A DNA stretch of 49,101 nt, taken from positions 1 to 49,101 of the forward strand of contig JAGVNG010000007.1 of NCBI GenBank assembly GCA_020053375.1, read 5' to 3'. Source of the stretch: Nanobdellota archaeon. GTDB lineage: Archaea; Nanobdellota; Nanobdellia; Pacearchaeales; GW2011-AR1. Within the stretch, counting starts at the first letter, position 1. Each line of letters opens with the position of its first letter. Under the pieces are notes generated by a model that worked only from the letters and a program-made list of their open reading frames with translations, did no database searches and was not told where the DNA came from. Positions 1-9,649 of this stretch are shown one piece after another. A program made the position numbers and the translations under genes.

Positions 1-1
1 A

Positions 2-94
2 CCTTCTGATTCTAATCATTCAGAAATATTAAATTTTGAGGGTGGCAATTCCTCGCTCGGTTTTAAAACCGAGGTATCCTTGCCACAGATGTAA
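2..94 (+). CDS. C-terminal fragment of a CDS cut by the window edge (...PSDSNHSEILNFEGGNSSLGFKTEVSLPQM*); possibly the end of an IS200/IS605-type TnpB gene
   Basis: Frame 2 is open from base 2 to TAA at 92-94 and reads through a long hairpin (42-86). This layout resembles tnpB 3' ends that overlap the element's right-end hairpin. Identity is an inference. Confidence 0.35.
   Translation, partial: PSDSNHSEILNFEGGNSSLGFKTEVSLPQM
42..86. repeat. Long inverted repeat: GTGGCAA...CTCGGTTTT/AAAACCGAG...TTGCCAC
   Basis: Perfect 18-bp palindrome CTCGGTTTTAAAACCGAG (56-73) nested inside the 7-bp inverted repeat GTGGCAA (42-48)/TTGCCAC (80-86). Confidence 0.8.
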
Positions 95-390
95 TGAAAT
101 TAAAAGAATTTTTTAAATTCGGCTGGACAAAAATTATATTGACAATTTTATTGACGTTGCTTACTTCAAATTGGATAATTGGATATAATACAATTATTAA
201 CGGCTCTGTTTACGGGTCTCCCTTAGTTTTTTATAATTGCATTTTTCCAGCGGCGCTTCCTGAACTAATAGGATGCATCTATTCATTTAATCTATTCTAT
301 CTATTATTTGACATAATATTTTGGTATTTAATCTCCTGCTTAGTTGCATTCATCTATAATAAAATAAAAACTAGGAAAAACAAAAAATGA
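94..390 (+). CDS. small membrane protein, hypothetical
   Basis: 98-aa ORF with hydrophobic segments; overlaps the ATG of the next gene. Confidence 0.5.
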   Translation: MKLKEFFKFGWTKIILTILLTLLTSNWIIGYNTIINGSVYGSPLVFYNCIFPAALPELIGCIYSFNLFYLLFDIIFWYLISCLVAFIYNKIKTRKNKK

Positions 391-1943
391 CAACAGCTAC
401 TCAAGACATAATGAGTTATCCGAGAGTTGGCATAGATTTTTCTCCGAAATTTCCTCCATTAAAAAAAAGTCCCGATAAGACAAAAATAGACGTAAGATAC
501 AGTCTCATACCCCCTTTTGCATCTGTTCATATATACTGGGATCCAAAAGTTTATGAATTGATGTATGAAATAGAAGAGCCAGCTCTTGACCAAAAGGAAG
601 AGGAATACCGTGATCAAATAGTGGATGCAATGAGGGACATAATCAACTTTGACACAATTGTTGAAAAGGACCAGGAAAAACTTCTGGAATATCTTGACCA
701 GAGATTCAAGCTTCTTGCAACTGAATTTGGAATGAAAATGTCCTACGAAACTTACCAGAAAATTTATTATTATCTGTGCAGAGATTTCATCGGAGTAAAC
801 GAGGCTGAACCTCTTTTAAGAGATTATTTTGTTGAAGATATAGAATGCAATGGGGTTGACACACCAGTGTACATTGTCCATAGAATATACAGAAACATGA
901 AAACCAATCTTGTGTTCACAGATATTGATGGACTTGCAAGTTTTATTGAAAAACTGGCGCAGCGAACAGGAAAGCACATATCTTATGCAAATCCAATACT
1001 TGATGCAAGCCTGCCGGATGGAAGCAGAATAAATGCAACATATTCCAAGGATATAACAAGCAGGGGACCAACTTTCACAATAAGAAAATTCACGGAGACC
1101 CCATGGACGCCCACACAGCTTGTATCCTTCAAAACATTGAGCCCTGAAATGCTTGCATATCTATGGCTGCTCGTGCAATATAAGATGAACATCCTGATTA
1201 CGGGCGGAACTTCTTCAGGAAAAACGACGCTCCTTAACGCAATCGCCTTCTTTATACCCCCTGAGGCGAGAGTTGTAAGCATAGAGGACACGCGCGAGCT
1301 TAATCTTCCTCGAGAAAACTGGCTTCCAAGCGTTGTAAGAACAGCAACAGGAACAGGAGATGTGGGAGAGATAAGCCTGTTCACTTTACTGAAAAGCTCT
1401 TTCAGGCAAAATCCAGATTATGTGATAGTGGGAGAAGTAAGAGGAAAAGAAACATCTGTTCTTTTCCAAGGAATGGCTTCCGGACACTCTTCCATAAGCA
1501 CCATACACGCAGATTCTGTTGACACCGTAATAAAAAGGCTTGAGACTCCCCCAATAGAACTTTCACCGACTCTGCTAAATGTTCTTGACTGCGTCTGCAT
1601 AATGACCCATGCGATAGCAAACAAGCAGGAAACAAGGAGATTAAAGGAAATAGTTGAAATAATAAATGTGACAAATGACGGAGTGGCTATAACAAACACG
1701 CCATTCATGTGGAATGCGGCGGACGACCGGTTTTATTTCAAGAAAACCAGCAAAATATTCGAGAAAATAACAAAGAGATACGGAATAAGTGTGAGCGAGC
1801 TTGAGATTGAATTCAGGAAAAGAGTCCAGCTTATTTACAACCTTTACATGAAAAATGTCTTCGGCTTCGAGGATATTCAGAAAGTAATCATAGAATATTA
1901 CAAGAAGCCCGATGAAGTTTTAAGAAAATTCGGAGTGCAGTAA
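387..1943 (+). CDS. type II/IV secretion system ATPase (GspE/TadA/ArlI(FlaI) family)
   Basis: Walker A GGTSSGKTTLLNA, VSIEDTRELNLP, NPDYVIVGEVRGKE, GHSSISTIHADS. Confidence 0.93.
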   Translation: MTTATQDIMSYPRVGIDFSPKFPPLKKSPDKTKIDVRYSLIPPFASVHIYWDPKVYELMYEIEEPALDQKEEEYRDQIVDAMRDIINFDTIVEKDQEKLLEYLDQRFKLLATEFGMKMSYETYQKIYYYLCRDFIGVNEAEPLLRDYFVEDIECNGVDTPVYIVHRIYRNMKTNLVFTDIDGLASFIEKLAQRTGKHISYANPILDASLPDGSRINATYSKDITSRGPTFTIRKFTETPWTPTQLVSFKTLSPEMLAYLWLLVQYKMNILITGGTSSGKTTLLNAIAFFIPPEARVVSIEDTRELNLPRENWLPSVVRTATGTGDVGEISLFTLLKSSFRQNPDYVIVGEVRGKETSVLFQGMASGHSSISTIHADSVDTVIKRLETPPIELSPTLLNVLDCVCIMTHAIANKQETRRLKEIVEIINVTNDGVAITNTPFMWNAADDRFYFKKTSKIFEKITKRYGISVSELEIEFRKRVQLIYNLYMKNVFGFEDIQKVIIEYYKKPDEVLRKFGVQ

Positions 1944-1980
1944 TAAGAAAGTATAAAAAATAGTTCCCCTTCAAATTGTA

Positions 1981-2943
1981 ATGAAACTAAAATTAGTTCA
2001 TACAACTGTAATTTACCCAACAACCCCCTATAATTTTAATTATAGTGTGCATAATCCGACACATTATCCTGACAAGCTCAATAAATGGGAGCCCGGGAGA
2101 TTATGGTTTTCTTTTAGATTCAAAGGTAAGTTAATTGGCATAAAATTTGAAAATCAGGGAACGGTGCTAAAACCAAAAATCAAGGCAAAATTTTATTATA
2201 AAACCAAGCTTAATGAAGAATACATAAATCTTTTATTAAAAGAACTGGATTATAGATTTGAGTTTAAAGAAGGTTATTCAAAATTTTATGAAAAATTTGA
2301 GAGGGACAGATTAGTTGGCAAAATTTTAAAGAAATTCAAAGGCATGAAAAATTTCTGCAGAGAAGGACTTTATGAATATCTAATGATTGCTATTTTACTG
2401 CAAAATACCAATGTAAAAAGAACAGTGCAGATGACAAATGCAATGCTAAAAGATTATGGTGAAAAAATAGAATTTGACGGGATTAAATTATATTCAATAT
2501 GGAAACCAGAAAGAATAATTAAAGTCCCTGAAGAAGAACTAAGGGCTCTTAAAGTCGGTTATAGAGCAAAGAGTTTTCTTAGGGCAACGGAAGATTGCAT
2601 AAAAATAAATGAATTTTCTATGCGTAATTTAAATGACATAGACTTAAGAAAAGAACTGCTTAAAATTTATGGCGTCGGACCTGCGTCTGTCGATTACATT
2701 ATGACAGGAGTTTATCATAGAGATGTTCTAGATACAATTATGCCTTGGGAAGCCAAAATATATTCAAAATTGCTTGGATTAAAAACAACAAATCCAAATG
2801 AAATCATGACTTTTTTAGACAGGCTTTACGGGGAATATAAATCAAAAATAATTGGACACTTGTTTATGGATGTATCATGGAAGCACAAATATGAAAAGTT
2901 GGATTGGATGGAGAAACTATTGCCTTTTGCTCATGAAAATTAG
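1981..2943 (+). CDS. HhH-GPD superfamily DNA glycosylase (AlkA/OGG-like)
   Basis: HhH motif LLKIYGVGPASVDYIM followed by VLDTIMPWEAKIYSKLLGL; YLMIAILLQNTNVKRT at the start of the helical domain. Confidence 0.75.
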   Translation: MKLKLVHTTVIYPTTPYNFNYSVHNPTHYPDKLNKWEPGRLWFSFRFKGKLIGIKFENQGTVLKPKIKAKFYYKTKLNEEYINLLLKELDYRFEFKEGYSKFYEKFERDRLVGKILKKFKGMKNFCREGLYEYLMIAILLQNTNVKRTVQMTNAMLKDYGEKIEFDGIKLYSIWKPERIIKVPEEELRALKVGYRAKSFLRATEDCIKINEFSMRNLNDIDLRKELLKIYGVGPASVDYIMTGVYHRDVLDTIMPWEAKIYSKLLGLKTTNPNEIMTFLDRLYGEYKSKIIGHLFMDVSWKHKYEKLDWMEKLLPFAHEN

Positions 2944-3000
2944 TCATTTTACCTTGTCCTAATCCAAAATATTTAATAACACATTTTGCCTCTTTTCCCC

Positions 3001-3168
3001 ATGGAAAAAGGGGACGTGCCGCTTCTGGAACAGATGATAAAATCCCTTGAAGAAGCCAATGATATTCTAAATGAATCATATAACAAAAATGATTCGCAGA
3101 AGTTTAACAAAGCCAAGAAGATAATATTGCAAATTCAGGATAAAATATCTGAAATTTTAAAACAATGA
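3001..3168 (+). CDS. small helical protein, hypothetical
   Basis: In-frame ATG at 3001 within the 2986 ORF; 4-nt overlap with the next CDS suggests translational coupling. Confidence 0.5.
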   Translation: MEKGDVPLLEQMIKSLEEANDILNESYNKNDSQKFNKAKKIILQIQDKISEILKQ

Positions 3169-4499
3169 AAAAAATAGAAGGGCCTATCGTAGACCTGCGG
3201 AAGAAAATCATCTCTGAAATAACCGTTCTTCAGGAAATCAAAAAGGCATATGACTCTATGAATGGCGCAAATGAGCAAGATAAAAAAAAGCTGGAAGCGC
3301 ATGCTAAATCCCTTGAAACATACCTTAAAAAAACAAAGGATGATATAATTTCCTCCTTAAATAATATAAAGATGAACTCTCCGCTGCCGCAGGTTCAGCA
3401 GGCTATGCCAGTCCAGCAGGCTGCGGACAATAAGCCCGAAGTCCAGTCAAGCCCTGGTTTTGCCTTGAGGGAGACAGAACTTAACGAAGAGGAAAGCAAG
3501 GAATACAAAGAAGAATCTTCTGAGATTGAAAAAGAAACCGTAAAAAGGCTCAAGAGAAAAGAGGAAAAGCCTATTGAGGAAAAATCCAAAAAATTAAGCT
3601 GGTATGTAAAATCTGCAAGCAAGATGTTTTCAGGGCAGGCAAGAAAGTTGATAGCAGAAGGGCATTTCAAATCACTGGAAAGGGATCTGCGAAAAGCAAA
3701 TCTGGAATACGTGCTTGCAAGCTATGTTTCGCTGATTTTTTACACAACGTTCTGGTCTGTTTTTCCAGGCATAGCCATAACCCTTTTCTTTTTATTTTTT
3801 AACATAAGCGCGCAATGGCCAATAATCACCTTCATGAATGAGGGCATTTTATCAAGGCTTCTAAAAGTTTTCTGGATTTTGATTCTAATCCCTGCGGGAA
3901 CTTTCTTTTCAATGTACATTTATCCGTCCCTCGAAAAGAGATCAGAAGAAATGAAAATAAACCATGAGCTTCCCTTTGCAACAATACATATGGCTGCAAT
4001 ATCCGGCTCAATGATAGACCCAACAAGAATATTCCAGATTATAATAACAACAAAGGAATACCCTGCAGTTGCAAAGGAATTTACAAAACTTCTGAATCAA
4101 ATAAATGTATATGGCTATGACTTGGTGGGGGCTCTTAGAAAAATGGCATTCAACAGCCCAAGCAGAAAGCTCGCTGACTTGTTCAATAGCCTTGCAACTG
4201 CAATCACATCGGGAGGAGACCTTCCTGACTTCTTTGACAAAAGGGCGAGCAGCCTTTTGTTTGAATATAAATTAGAAAGGGAGAAACAGGCAAGGGCTGC
4301 GGAGACATTTATGGATATTTACATAAGCGTCGTTATTGCGGCGCCAATGATTCTTATGCTATTGCTGATGATGCTGAAAATAGGAGGTTTGGGAATAGGA
4401 TTGAGCACTGGAGCAATAACCATCACAATGATACTCGGAGTAGTAATAATAAACATATTTTTCCTCACATTCCTTCACCTGAGGCAGCCAGCTGAATAA
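3165..4499 (+). CDS. type II secretion system F / ArlJ(FlaJ)-TadC family membrane protein with long N-terminal coiled-coil
   Basis: ELPFATIHMAAISGSMIDPTRIFQII..., multiple TM segments, located next to the secretion ATPase. Confidence 0.85.
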   Translation: MKKIEGPIVDLRKKIISEITVLQEIKKAYDSMNGANEQDKKKLEAHAKSLETYLKKTKDDIISSLNNIKMNSPLPQVQQAMPVQQAADNKPEVQSSPGFALRETELNEEESKEYKEESSEIEKETVKRLKRKEEKPIEEKSKKLSWYVKSASKMFSGQARKLIAEGHFKSLERDLRKANLEYVLASYVSLIFYTTFWSVFPGIAITLFFLFFNISAQWPIITFMNEGILSRLLKVFWILILIPAGTFFSMYIYPSLEKRSEEMKINHELPFATIHMAAISGSMIDPTRIFQIIITTKEYPAVAKEFTKLLNQINVYGYDLVGALRKMAFNSPSRKLADLFNSLATAITSGGDLPDFFDKRASSLLFEYKLEREKQARAAETFMDIYISVVIAAPMILMLLLMMLKIGGLGIGLSTGAITITMILGVVIINIFFLTFLHLRQPAE

Positions 4500-4502
4500 A
4501 AA

Positions 4503-4916
4503 ATGATAAAAATAAGAAAAGCAAAAAAAACAGAGATAAAAGAGATAAAAAAGTTGATTGATTCTTTTGAAGAAATGGATGTTATAGAAGAAACTTTCCC
4601 AGAAAAATATTATCAAAGAATCCTTAAAAAAGGAATACTCTTTGTCGCTGTAAATGATAACAGAGTTATAGGAGTTTGTTTTGGAACTTATAATAGTAAG
4701 GAAAGATGGTCAGATTTGCTTGGAATAGCTGTAAGAAAAGAATTTAGAAAAAAAGGGGTGGGAACAGAATTGATTAAAGAATTTGAGAGAGATGTAAGAA
4801 AAAAGAAATTAAGGACAATTGATTTATATGCCGATAAGAGCCAGATTGACTTGTTCAACAAATTAAAATATGTTAAAGGCAGAACTTATGCCGCCTTTCG
4901 GAAAAAAATAAAATAA
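4503..4916 (+). CDS. GNAT family N-acetyltransferase
   Basis: GIAVRKEFRKKGVGTELIKEFE acetyl-CoA binding motif. Confidence 0.85.
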   Translation: MIKIRKAKKTEIKEIKKLIDSFEEMDVIEETFPEKYYQRILKKGILFVAVNDNRVIGVCFGTYNSKERWSDLLGIAVRKEFRKKGVGTELIKEFERDVRKKKLRTIDLYADKSQIDLFNKLKYVKGRTYAAFRKKIK

Positions 4917-4918
4917 AA

Positions 4919-5782
4919 ATGGAAGTAAAAAAATCTCACTGGATTGGAATAATTCTTGGGTCAGCCGTGGCACTTACTTCCTTGCTTTTTATGGGGAGCG
5001 ACTTATTTTTCTTTCTTCTTGGAATAGGCGTTGTGATAGCAGTCCTGCCCTTTATTCTTGTCATAATGAAGGAATCAAGAGTCTCTAATGAGAAGGAAGA
5101 AATGTTCCTTGAGTTTGCAAGAAGCCTGGTTGAAAGCGTAAAGACAGGGATTCCTATCAGCAGAAGCATAATTAATGTAAGAAGCAAGTCATTCGGAGTT
5201 TTGAATCCCCACATAAAGAAACTGGCAAATCAAATTTCAATGGGAATTCCCTTGAGCATAGCCCTTCAAACTTTTTCAAAAGATGTCAACAGCAGAACAA
5301 TATCCCGATCCCTTACTCTTATCGGACAGGCCGAACAAGCTGGGGGGGACATAGGAAGGATACTGGAAGATGTTGCGGGAGCTGTCAGCACATCTGATAA
5401 AATAAAGAAGGAAAGAAAGGCGGCGGTATCAACCCTTGTTGTCCAAGGATATATAATATTCTTTGTTTTCATAATCATCATACTAGTAATGCAGTTCAAA
5501 ATAATTCCCATAATAGAGGGCATATCCAATATAGGCGGGGGGATTGCGGGAATTGGAGGAATTGGAGGAGGAGGAACCGCAGGAGGAGGCGGATTAAATT
5601 CCCAGGAATTATCCAGCTCTTTCCTTTATCTTCTTTTGATACAGGGCCTGTTCAGCGGGCTGACAATAGGAAAGCTTGCGGAAGGAAACATAAAGGCGGG
5701 AGTCAAGCATTCTTTTGCGCTCGTGCTTGCCTCATTTTTAATTTCAACAGGGGCAAACCTGTTTTTTGGAGGGGCGGGATGA
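4919..5782 (+). CDS. type II secretion system F / TadC-like membrane protein
   Basis: FARSLVESVKTGIPISRSI, LIGQAEQAGGDIGRILEDVA motifs typical of T2SSF domains, plus TM segments. Confidence 0.85.
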   Translation: MEVKKSHWIGIILGSAVALTSLLFMGSDLFFFLLGIGVVIAVLPFILVIMKESRVSNEKEEMFLEFARSLVESVKTGIPISRSIINVRSKSFGVLNPHIKKLANQISMGIPLSIALQTFSKDVNSRTISRSLTLIGQAEQAGGDIGRILEDVAGAVSTSDKIKKERKAAVSTLVVQGYIIFFVFIIIILVMQFKIIPIIEGISNIGGGIAGIGGIGGGGTAGGGGLNSQELSSSFLYLLLIQGLFSGLTIGKLAEGNIKAGVKHSFALVLASFLISTGANLFFGGAG

Positions 5783-5873
5783 AATTGAATATAATAGAAG
5801 ACAGAATGACAACAAGTAAATTCAAATATTCAAATGGAAAGATTTATAAACAAGTGGAAACATATATTTCCAG

Positions 5874-6404
5874 ATGGAAAGAAAATTAACCATATTAAAG
5901 CCCTTCTTTGAGGAACCAAACAGAAAGTTCAGCATCAGGGAGCTTTCAAGAATTTTAAAAATTAATCATACAACCGTCAGGCAGTATCTTAACCAACTAG
6001 TTGCGAAGGGTTTCTTATCATCAGAAAAAGGCGGTTTGTACTCGTTTTACCAGTTAGTTCCAACTAAAAAGACTTTAAACCTAAAGTTGTATTATAATTT
6101 GGAAAAAATTAGGGAGTCAAACCTTGTCCCAGACATGGAAAAATTTTTTGATTTTCCAGTTATTGTTTTATTCGGAAGCTATGCCTCTGCCATGAATGAT
6201 AAAACCAGCGATATTGACATTTGCCTGATATCCAATATAGAAAGGGAATTTTCTGCGAGGAAATACGAGGGGAAATTGAATAGGAAGATAAGTCTGCATA
6301 AATTTACCAGAAATTCATGGAATAAATCAAAAAAATTTAATCATAATCTTATAAACAGCATCTGCAACGGAATTGTGTTGTCTGGAGAACTGGAGGCCCT
6401 ATGA
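5874..6404 (+). CDS. HTH + minimal nucleotidyltransferase (MNT) protein
   Basis: N-terminal winged-helix-like REL SRILKINHTTVRQYLNQLV; GSYASAMNDKTSDID = GSX10DXD. Confidence 0.8.
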   Translation: MERKLTILKPFFEEPNRKFSIRELSRILKINHTTVRQYLNQLVAKGFLSSEKGGLYSFYQLVPTKKTLNLKLYYNLEKIRESNLVPDMEKFFDFPVIVLFGSYASAMNDKTSDIDICLISNIEREFSARKYEGKLNRKISLHKFTRNSWNKSKKFNHNLINSICNGIVLSGELEAL

Positions 6405-6814
6405 ATTTTGAAAACAGTTTGAGGGATGGAAAAGTTAAAAAAATAATGCCAAATAAAATAAGAGCTTCAAGCTTTTTCAAGTCTTCAATTCAGGCTATTG
6501 AAACTGCCAGACTTATAAAGTTAAATCCTGACACTTTAAAATCAATCTTAAGGGAACTTTACGAGGGGCTAAGAGAATATTGTGAGGGAATCGGTTATCT
6601 AAAGGGTTATAAATTTCTTGACCATGAATCAATAACCTTCTTTTTAAGGAATATTCTCAAAGAACAGTCAGTTTCCGCAAAATTTGACAGATATAGAAAA
6701 TTAAGAAATGGAATAAATTATTACGGAGAGGATATCAATATTGAAACAATAAAAGAGGCAATCACGGACATTCCCCAGTTGATTAAGGAGTTGGAGAAAT
6801 ATTCCAAAATTTAG
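6401..6814 (+). CDS. HEPN-like protein paired with MNT
   Basis: Helical protein with RKLRNGINYYGED motif; overlaps the MNT gene by 4 nt. Confidence 0.65.
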   Translation: MNFENSLRDGKVKKIMPNKIRASSFFKSSIQAIETARLIKLNPDTLKSILRELYEGLREYCEGIGYLKGYKFLDHESITFFLRNILKEQSVSAKFDRYRKLRNGINYYGEDINIETIKEAITDIPQLIKELEKYSKI

Positions 6815-6838
6815 CCGGTTAAACAGGAAAAATAAAAA

Positions 6839-7576
6839 ATGATAAAAAACAAGAAAGGCTCGCATGTTGGCATGATAATCTCATTCGTTGTGTTTGTAAC
6901 CTTTCTTCTTTTTTTGTTTTTCATACTTGAACCTTTCTTGGGCGTTAATGAAGAAAAAGAATCTTCTCTTGGCGCTATAGAGGCATCTCTGCTTGACTAT
7001 CTGACTTCTGATTTAACAACCATAAGCGTTAATATAAATGATGATTTTGATGTAAACATCAATAAGTGTCTTCAGTTTATTGACATAACTCCCTTAAACG
7101 AAACGGAATTAGATGGCAATCGCATGTTTGTAAAAAATGCAACAGGGACGGATATAAACTTTGACTGGAGATCTGATCCTGACTGGCATTTAAGAGTTGA
7201 AAATGATAAGGTAAATAGATTTTTCAAGATATATGCCTCTAATGGAATATCATCCCAAGAGGGAAACCTGAATGGATGTGAAAATGTCCAGAAGAATAAA
7301 TATACCCTCGGAGTTGTAAAAGCAGAAAGGCATATCTTTGAACAGAGCATCCTGAACGCTTTGGAACTTTACCAGACAAATTATTCGCTGCTCAGACAAA
7401 ATATAGGTCTCATGGCAGGGGAGTTTGGCTTTGATTTTATATATTCAAATGGAACTATTTTAAGCACTGGAGAAAGCACTCAAAGAGTAAGTGTATACAC
7501 AAAGGAAACTTCTATAGATTACCTTGACACGAGTCTTAACAGCAATGAAGGGAGTATCATAATAAGAACATGGTAG
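6839..7576 (+). CDS. pilin-like / pilus operon protein
   Basis: N-terminal basic KKG followed by a hydrophobic helix (class III signal-like); in the secretion operon. Confidence 0.5.
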   Translation: MIKNKKGSHVGMIISFVVFVTFLLFLFFILEPFLGVNEEKESSLGAIEASLLDYLTSDLTTISVNINDDFDVNINKCLQFIDITPLNETELDGNRMFVKNATGTDINFDWRSDPDWHLRVENDKVNRFFKIYASNGISSQEGNLNGCENVQKNKYTLGVVKAERHIFEQSILNALELYQTNYSLLRQNIGLMAGEFGFDFIYSNGTILSTGESTQRVSVYTKETSIDYLDTSLNSNEGSIIIRTW

Positions 7577-7663
7577 CAGAGAGACTGAATAAAAAATGTT
7601 AACAAGATGGAAAATTTATAATAAATTAGCGATAAATTGAATTGGGGATATATATAAATTAAA

Positions 7664-8119
7664 ATGTTAAATAAAATTGTTTCTGATAAAAGAGGCTGGA
7701 TAAAGGTAGTTGAAGCTTTTTTTGCGGTTGTGCTGATAGGAGCTGTGCTTATTCTTGTCATAGAGGGAAATGCTGAAAGCGACGGAGACATTTCCTCTGG
7801 AATATATAAGGATGAACTGGCGATGCTCAGAGCAGTGCAATTAAATGACAGCCTGAGGGCAAGTGTTCTCGGAATAAGCGACGCCAGCCTGCCATTAAGC
7901 CTTAACGACTTGGAATTTCCATCAGATGTCAGGGCAAAAACAGAGGAGAAAAAGCCATCTTATCTCATCTGCAATGCAAAAATATGCGAGATAGATCAGG
8001 AATGCGCAATCGAAAACGCGGCTGACGCAAACATATATGTCAGCAAGGCAACAATATTTGCGAACCTTACAGTATACAATCCAAGAAAAATTGTTTTATC
8101 GTGCGCACTGAGTGAATAA
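7664..8119 (+). CDS. type IV pilin-like protein
   Basis: SDKRG|WIKVVEAFFAVVLIGAVLILV: class III signal-like with Glu before the hydrophobic helix. Confidence 0.55.
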   Translation: MLNKIVSDKRGWIKVVEAFFAVVLIGAVLILVIEGNAESDGDISSGIYKDELAMLRAVQLNDSLRASVLGISDASLPLSLNDLEFPSDVRAKTEEKKPSYLICNAKICEIDQECAIENAADANIYVSKATIFANLTVYNPRKIVLSCALSE

Positions 8120-8248
8120 ACAGCAGAGGAGAAGACAGATTTTAATACAAAAAGTAATTATATATAATTTTAATCACAAATTCAAATTTGATAAAAGTTA
8201 CAATTTCAAAATGGGGCTTGATTTATTTATTATCAACTTTCCCATACT

Positions 8249-9457
8249 TTATCTTTTTCTATGCCTTCCTTCTCCCTGCCAATTTATGAAAGGCGTTAGA
8301 TGATTGATGATTTTTATTGATTCTTTTTGCGCGTCCAAAACTTTATGAATATTTTTATAGACTTCTGGCGCCTCATCCAGTGAGTTGTCAGTAAAGTTTC
8401 CTATAACCCCTGCTTTTTCCATTTCTTTTTTGAATGAAACTACATCCAGTGTTTCTTTTGCCTGTTTTCTGCTCATGACTCTTCCTGCTCCGTGCGACGA
8501 GGATGAGATGAACTCGCGGTTTCCCTTTCCCTCAACCAAAAAAGAGCCATCACGCATGTTTGCAGGAATTATTCCCTTTTCCCCTTTTTTTGCGGGGGTG
8601 GCGCCTTTTCTATGGATGAATAATCCTGATTCCTTTAGCGCATGATTGTGATTCTTGTTTGTCCAAATTGTGAATTTTATTTTTTTGCCAAGGATTTTTT
8701 CAATGGTAAGGCAGACTTGACGCACTATTTCCATTCTGTTTAGCTTTGCAAATTCAAGTCCGAAATCAAGAAGATTTTGATATTCTTTTCCTTCCTTGGA
8801 ATTTGAAGAAAGAGGATGCGTAGCTTCAAATCCTTCCTCCTTTCCAGAAGATTTTTTCATGTACAATGTGGCAACCCAATGCCCGACTGCCCTTGAGCCT
8901 GAATGAACAACAATCCATGGATTCCCTAATTTGTCTGAGTTCAGAGATATGAAATGATTTCCGTGTCCCAGGCTTCCAAGGCTTCTCTCGGCTTTTCCCG
9001 AGGAGAGAAATTGCAAAACCCGAGGGTCATGCTCTCTCTTCTTGAAATCAGAAAGAATTTTCTCGTATTCCCTGCGGGTTTCTTCTGTTATCGAAGAGAC
9101 TGAATCATGGATTTCGCCAAGCCCCATTGGAATACGGCTTCTTACAGCTTCGTAAATTGATTGCGCATTTTTTCTCAAAAGGGGCAAAATGTTTTTGGGA
9201 AGCTTGGCAGCAGTCATCCCGCAGCCTATATCATAGCCCACCCACGAGGGAACAAGATAATCTTTAGTAGCAAGGACAGCACCGATTGGAGCAACATAAC
9301 CAAGATGCGCATCAGGCATTAAGGAGGCTTTTATAACATAAGGCTCGGAATAGCAATTTTTGAATTGCCTGAGTGTTTCTTTGCTGGGGTCCAGTGCAAA
9401 ATTGGTCACTGTTTTTTTTTGCTTTTTTGCTTTTTTCATCATCTGAGAGAAAAGCAA
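8249..9457 (-). CDS. rtcB: RNA-splicing ligase RtcB
   Basis: MPDAHLG, GYDIGCGM, GSRAVGHWVA, NHNHA, SSSHGAGRVMSR (guanylylated His region). Confidence 0.95.
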   Translation of the reverse strand: MLFSQMMKKAKKQKKTVTNFALDPSKETLRQFKNCYSEPYVIKASLMPDAHLGYVAPIGAVLATKDYLVPSWVGYDIGCGMTAAKLPKNILPLLRKNAQSIYEAVRSRIPMGLGEIHDSVSSITEETRREYEKILSDFKKREHDPRVLQFLSSGKAERSLGSLGHGNHFISLNSDKLGNPWIVVHSGSRAVGHWVATLYMKKSSGKEEGFEATHPLSSNSKEGKEYQNLLDFGLEFAKLNRMEIVRQVCLTIEKILGKKIKFTIWTNKNHNHALKESGLFIHRKGATPAKKGEKGIIPANMRDGSFLVEGKGNREFISSSSHGAGRVMSRKQAKETLDVVSFKKEMEKAGVIGNFTDNSLDEAPEVYKNIHKVLDAQKESIKIINHLTPFINWQGEGRHRKR

Positions 9458-9474
9458 ACAGAAGTTTAATAAGG

Positions 9475-9591
9475 TTATTCCCTGAGAAATTTTATTGTTC
9501 TGTACGCAAAAACAAAAGGCAAGATAATAACAAGCCCTAGTGCCATAAAAAATATCTTAACATAGTTCTCCTTAGGTATTTCGTGGTGCAT
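9475..9591 (-). CDS. 38-aa single-TM microprotein MHHEIPKENYVKIFFMALGLVIILPFVFAYRTIKFLRE
   Basis: Complete ATG-TAA ORF with one hydrophobic segment, just upstream of rtcB; absent from the ORF track because of its size. Confidence 0.45.
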   Translation of the reverse strand: MHHEIPKENYVKIFFMALGLVIILPFVFAYRTIKFLRE

Positions 9592-9649
9592 ACTGTAATG
9601 ATGATATTGTTATCTTTAAATATTTCTGTGATATGTTCTATATCTTTTA

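Noticed and set aside
983-1384. Antisense ORFs such as 983-1384(-), 1402-1674(-), 3395-3670(-), 13005-13298(-), 41151-41609(-), 42133-42639(-), 45618-46307(-)
   Set aside because: They lie opposite strongly supported coding genes and their translations look low-complexity or unlike known proteins.
5874-6814. Gene-end duplication around the MNT/HEPN pair in the pilus operon
   Set aside because: No copy of the TadC-like C-terminus (FFGGAG*) was found downstream of the HEPN gene.
8112-8303. ORF 8112..8303 (+)
   Set aside because: Overlaps the pilin-like gene end and the rtcB 3' end; AT-rich with no recognisable features.
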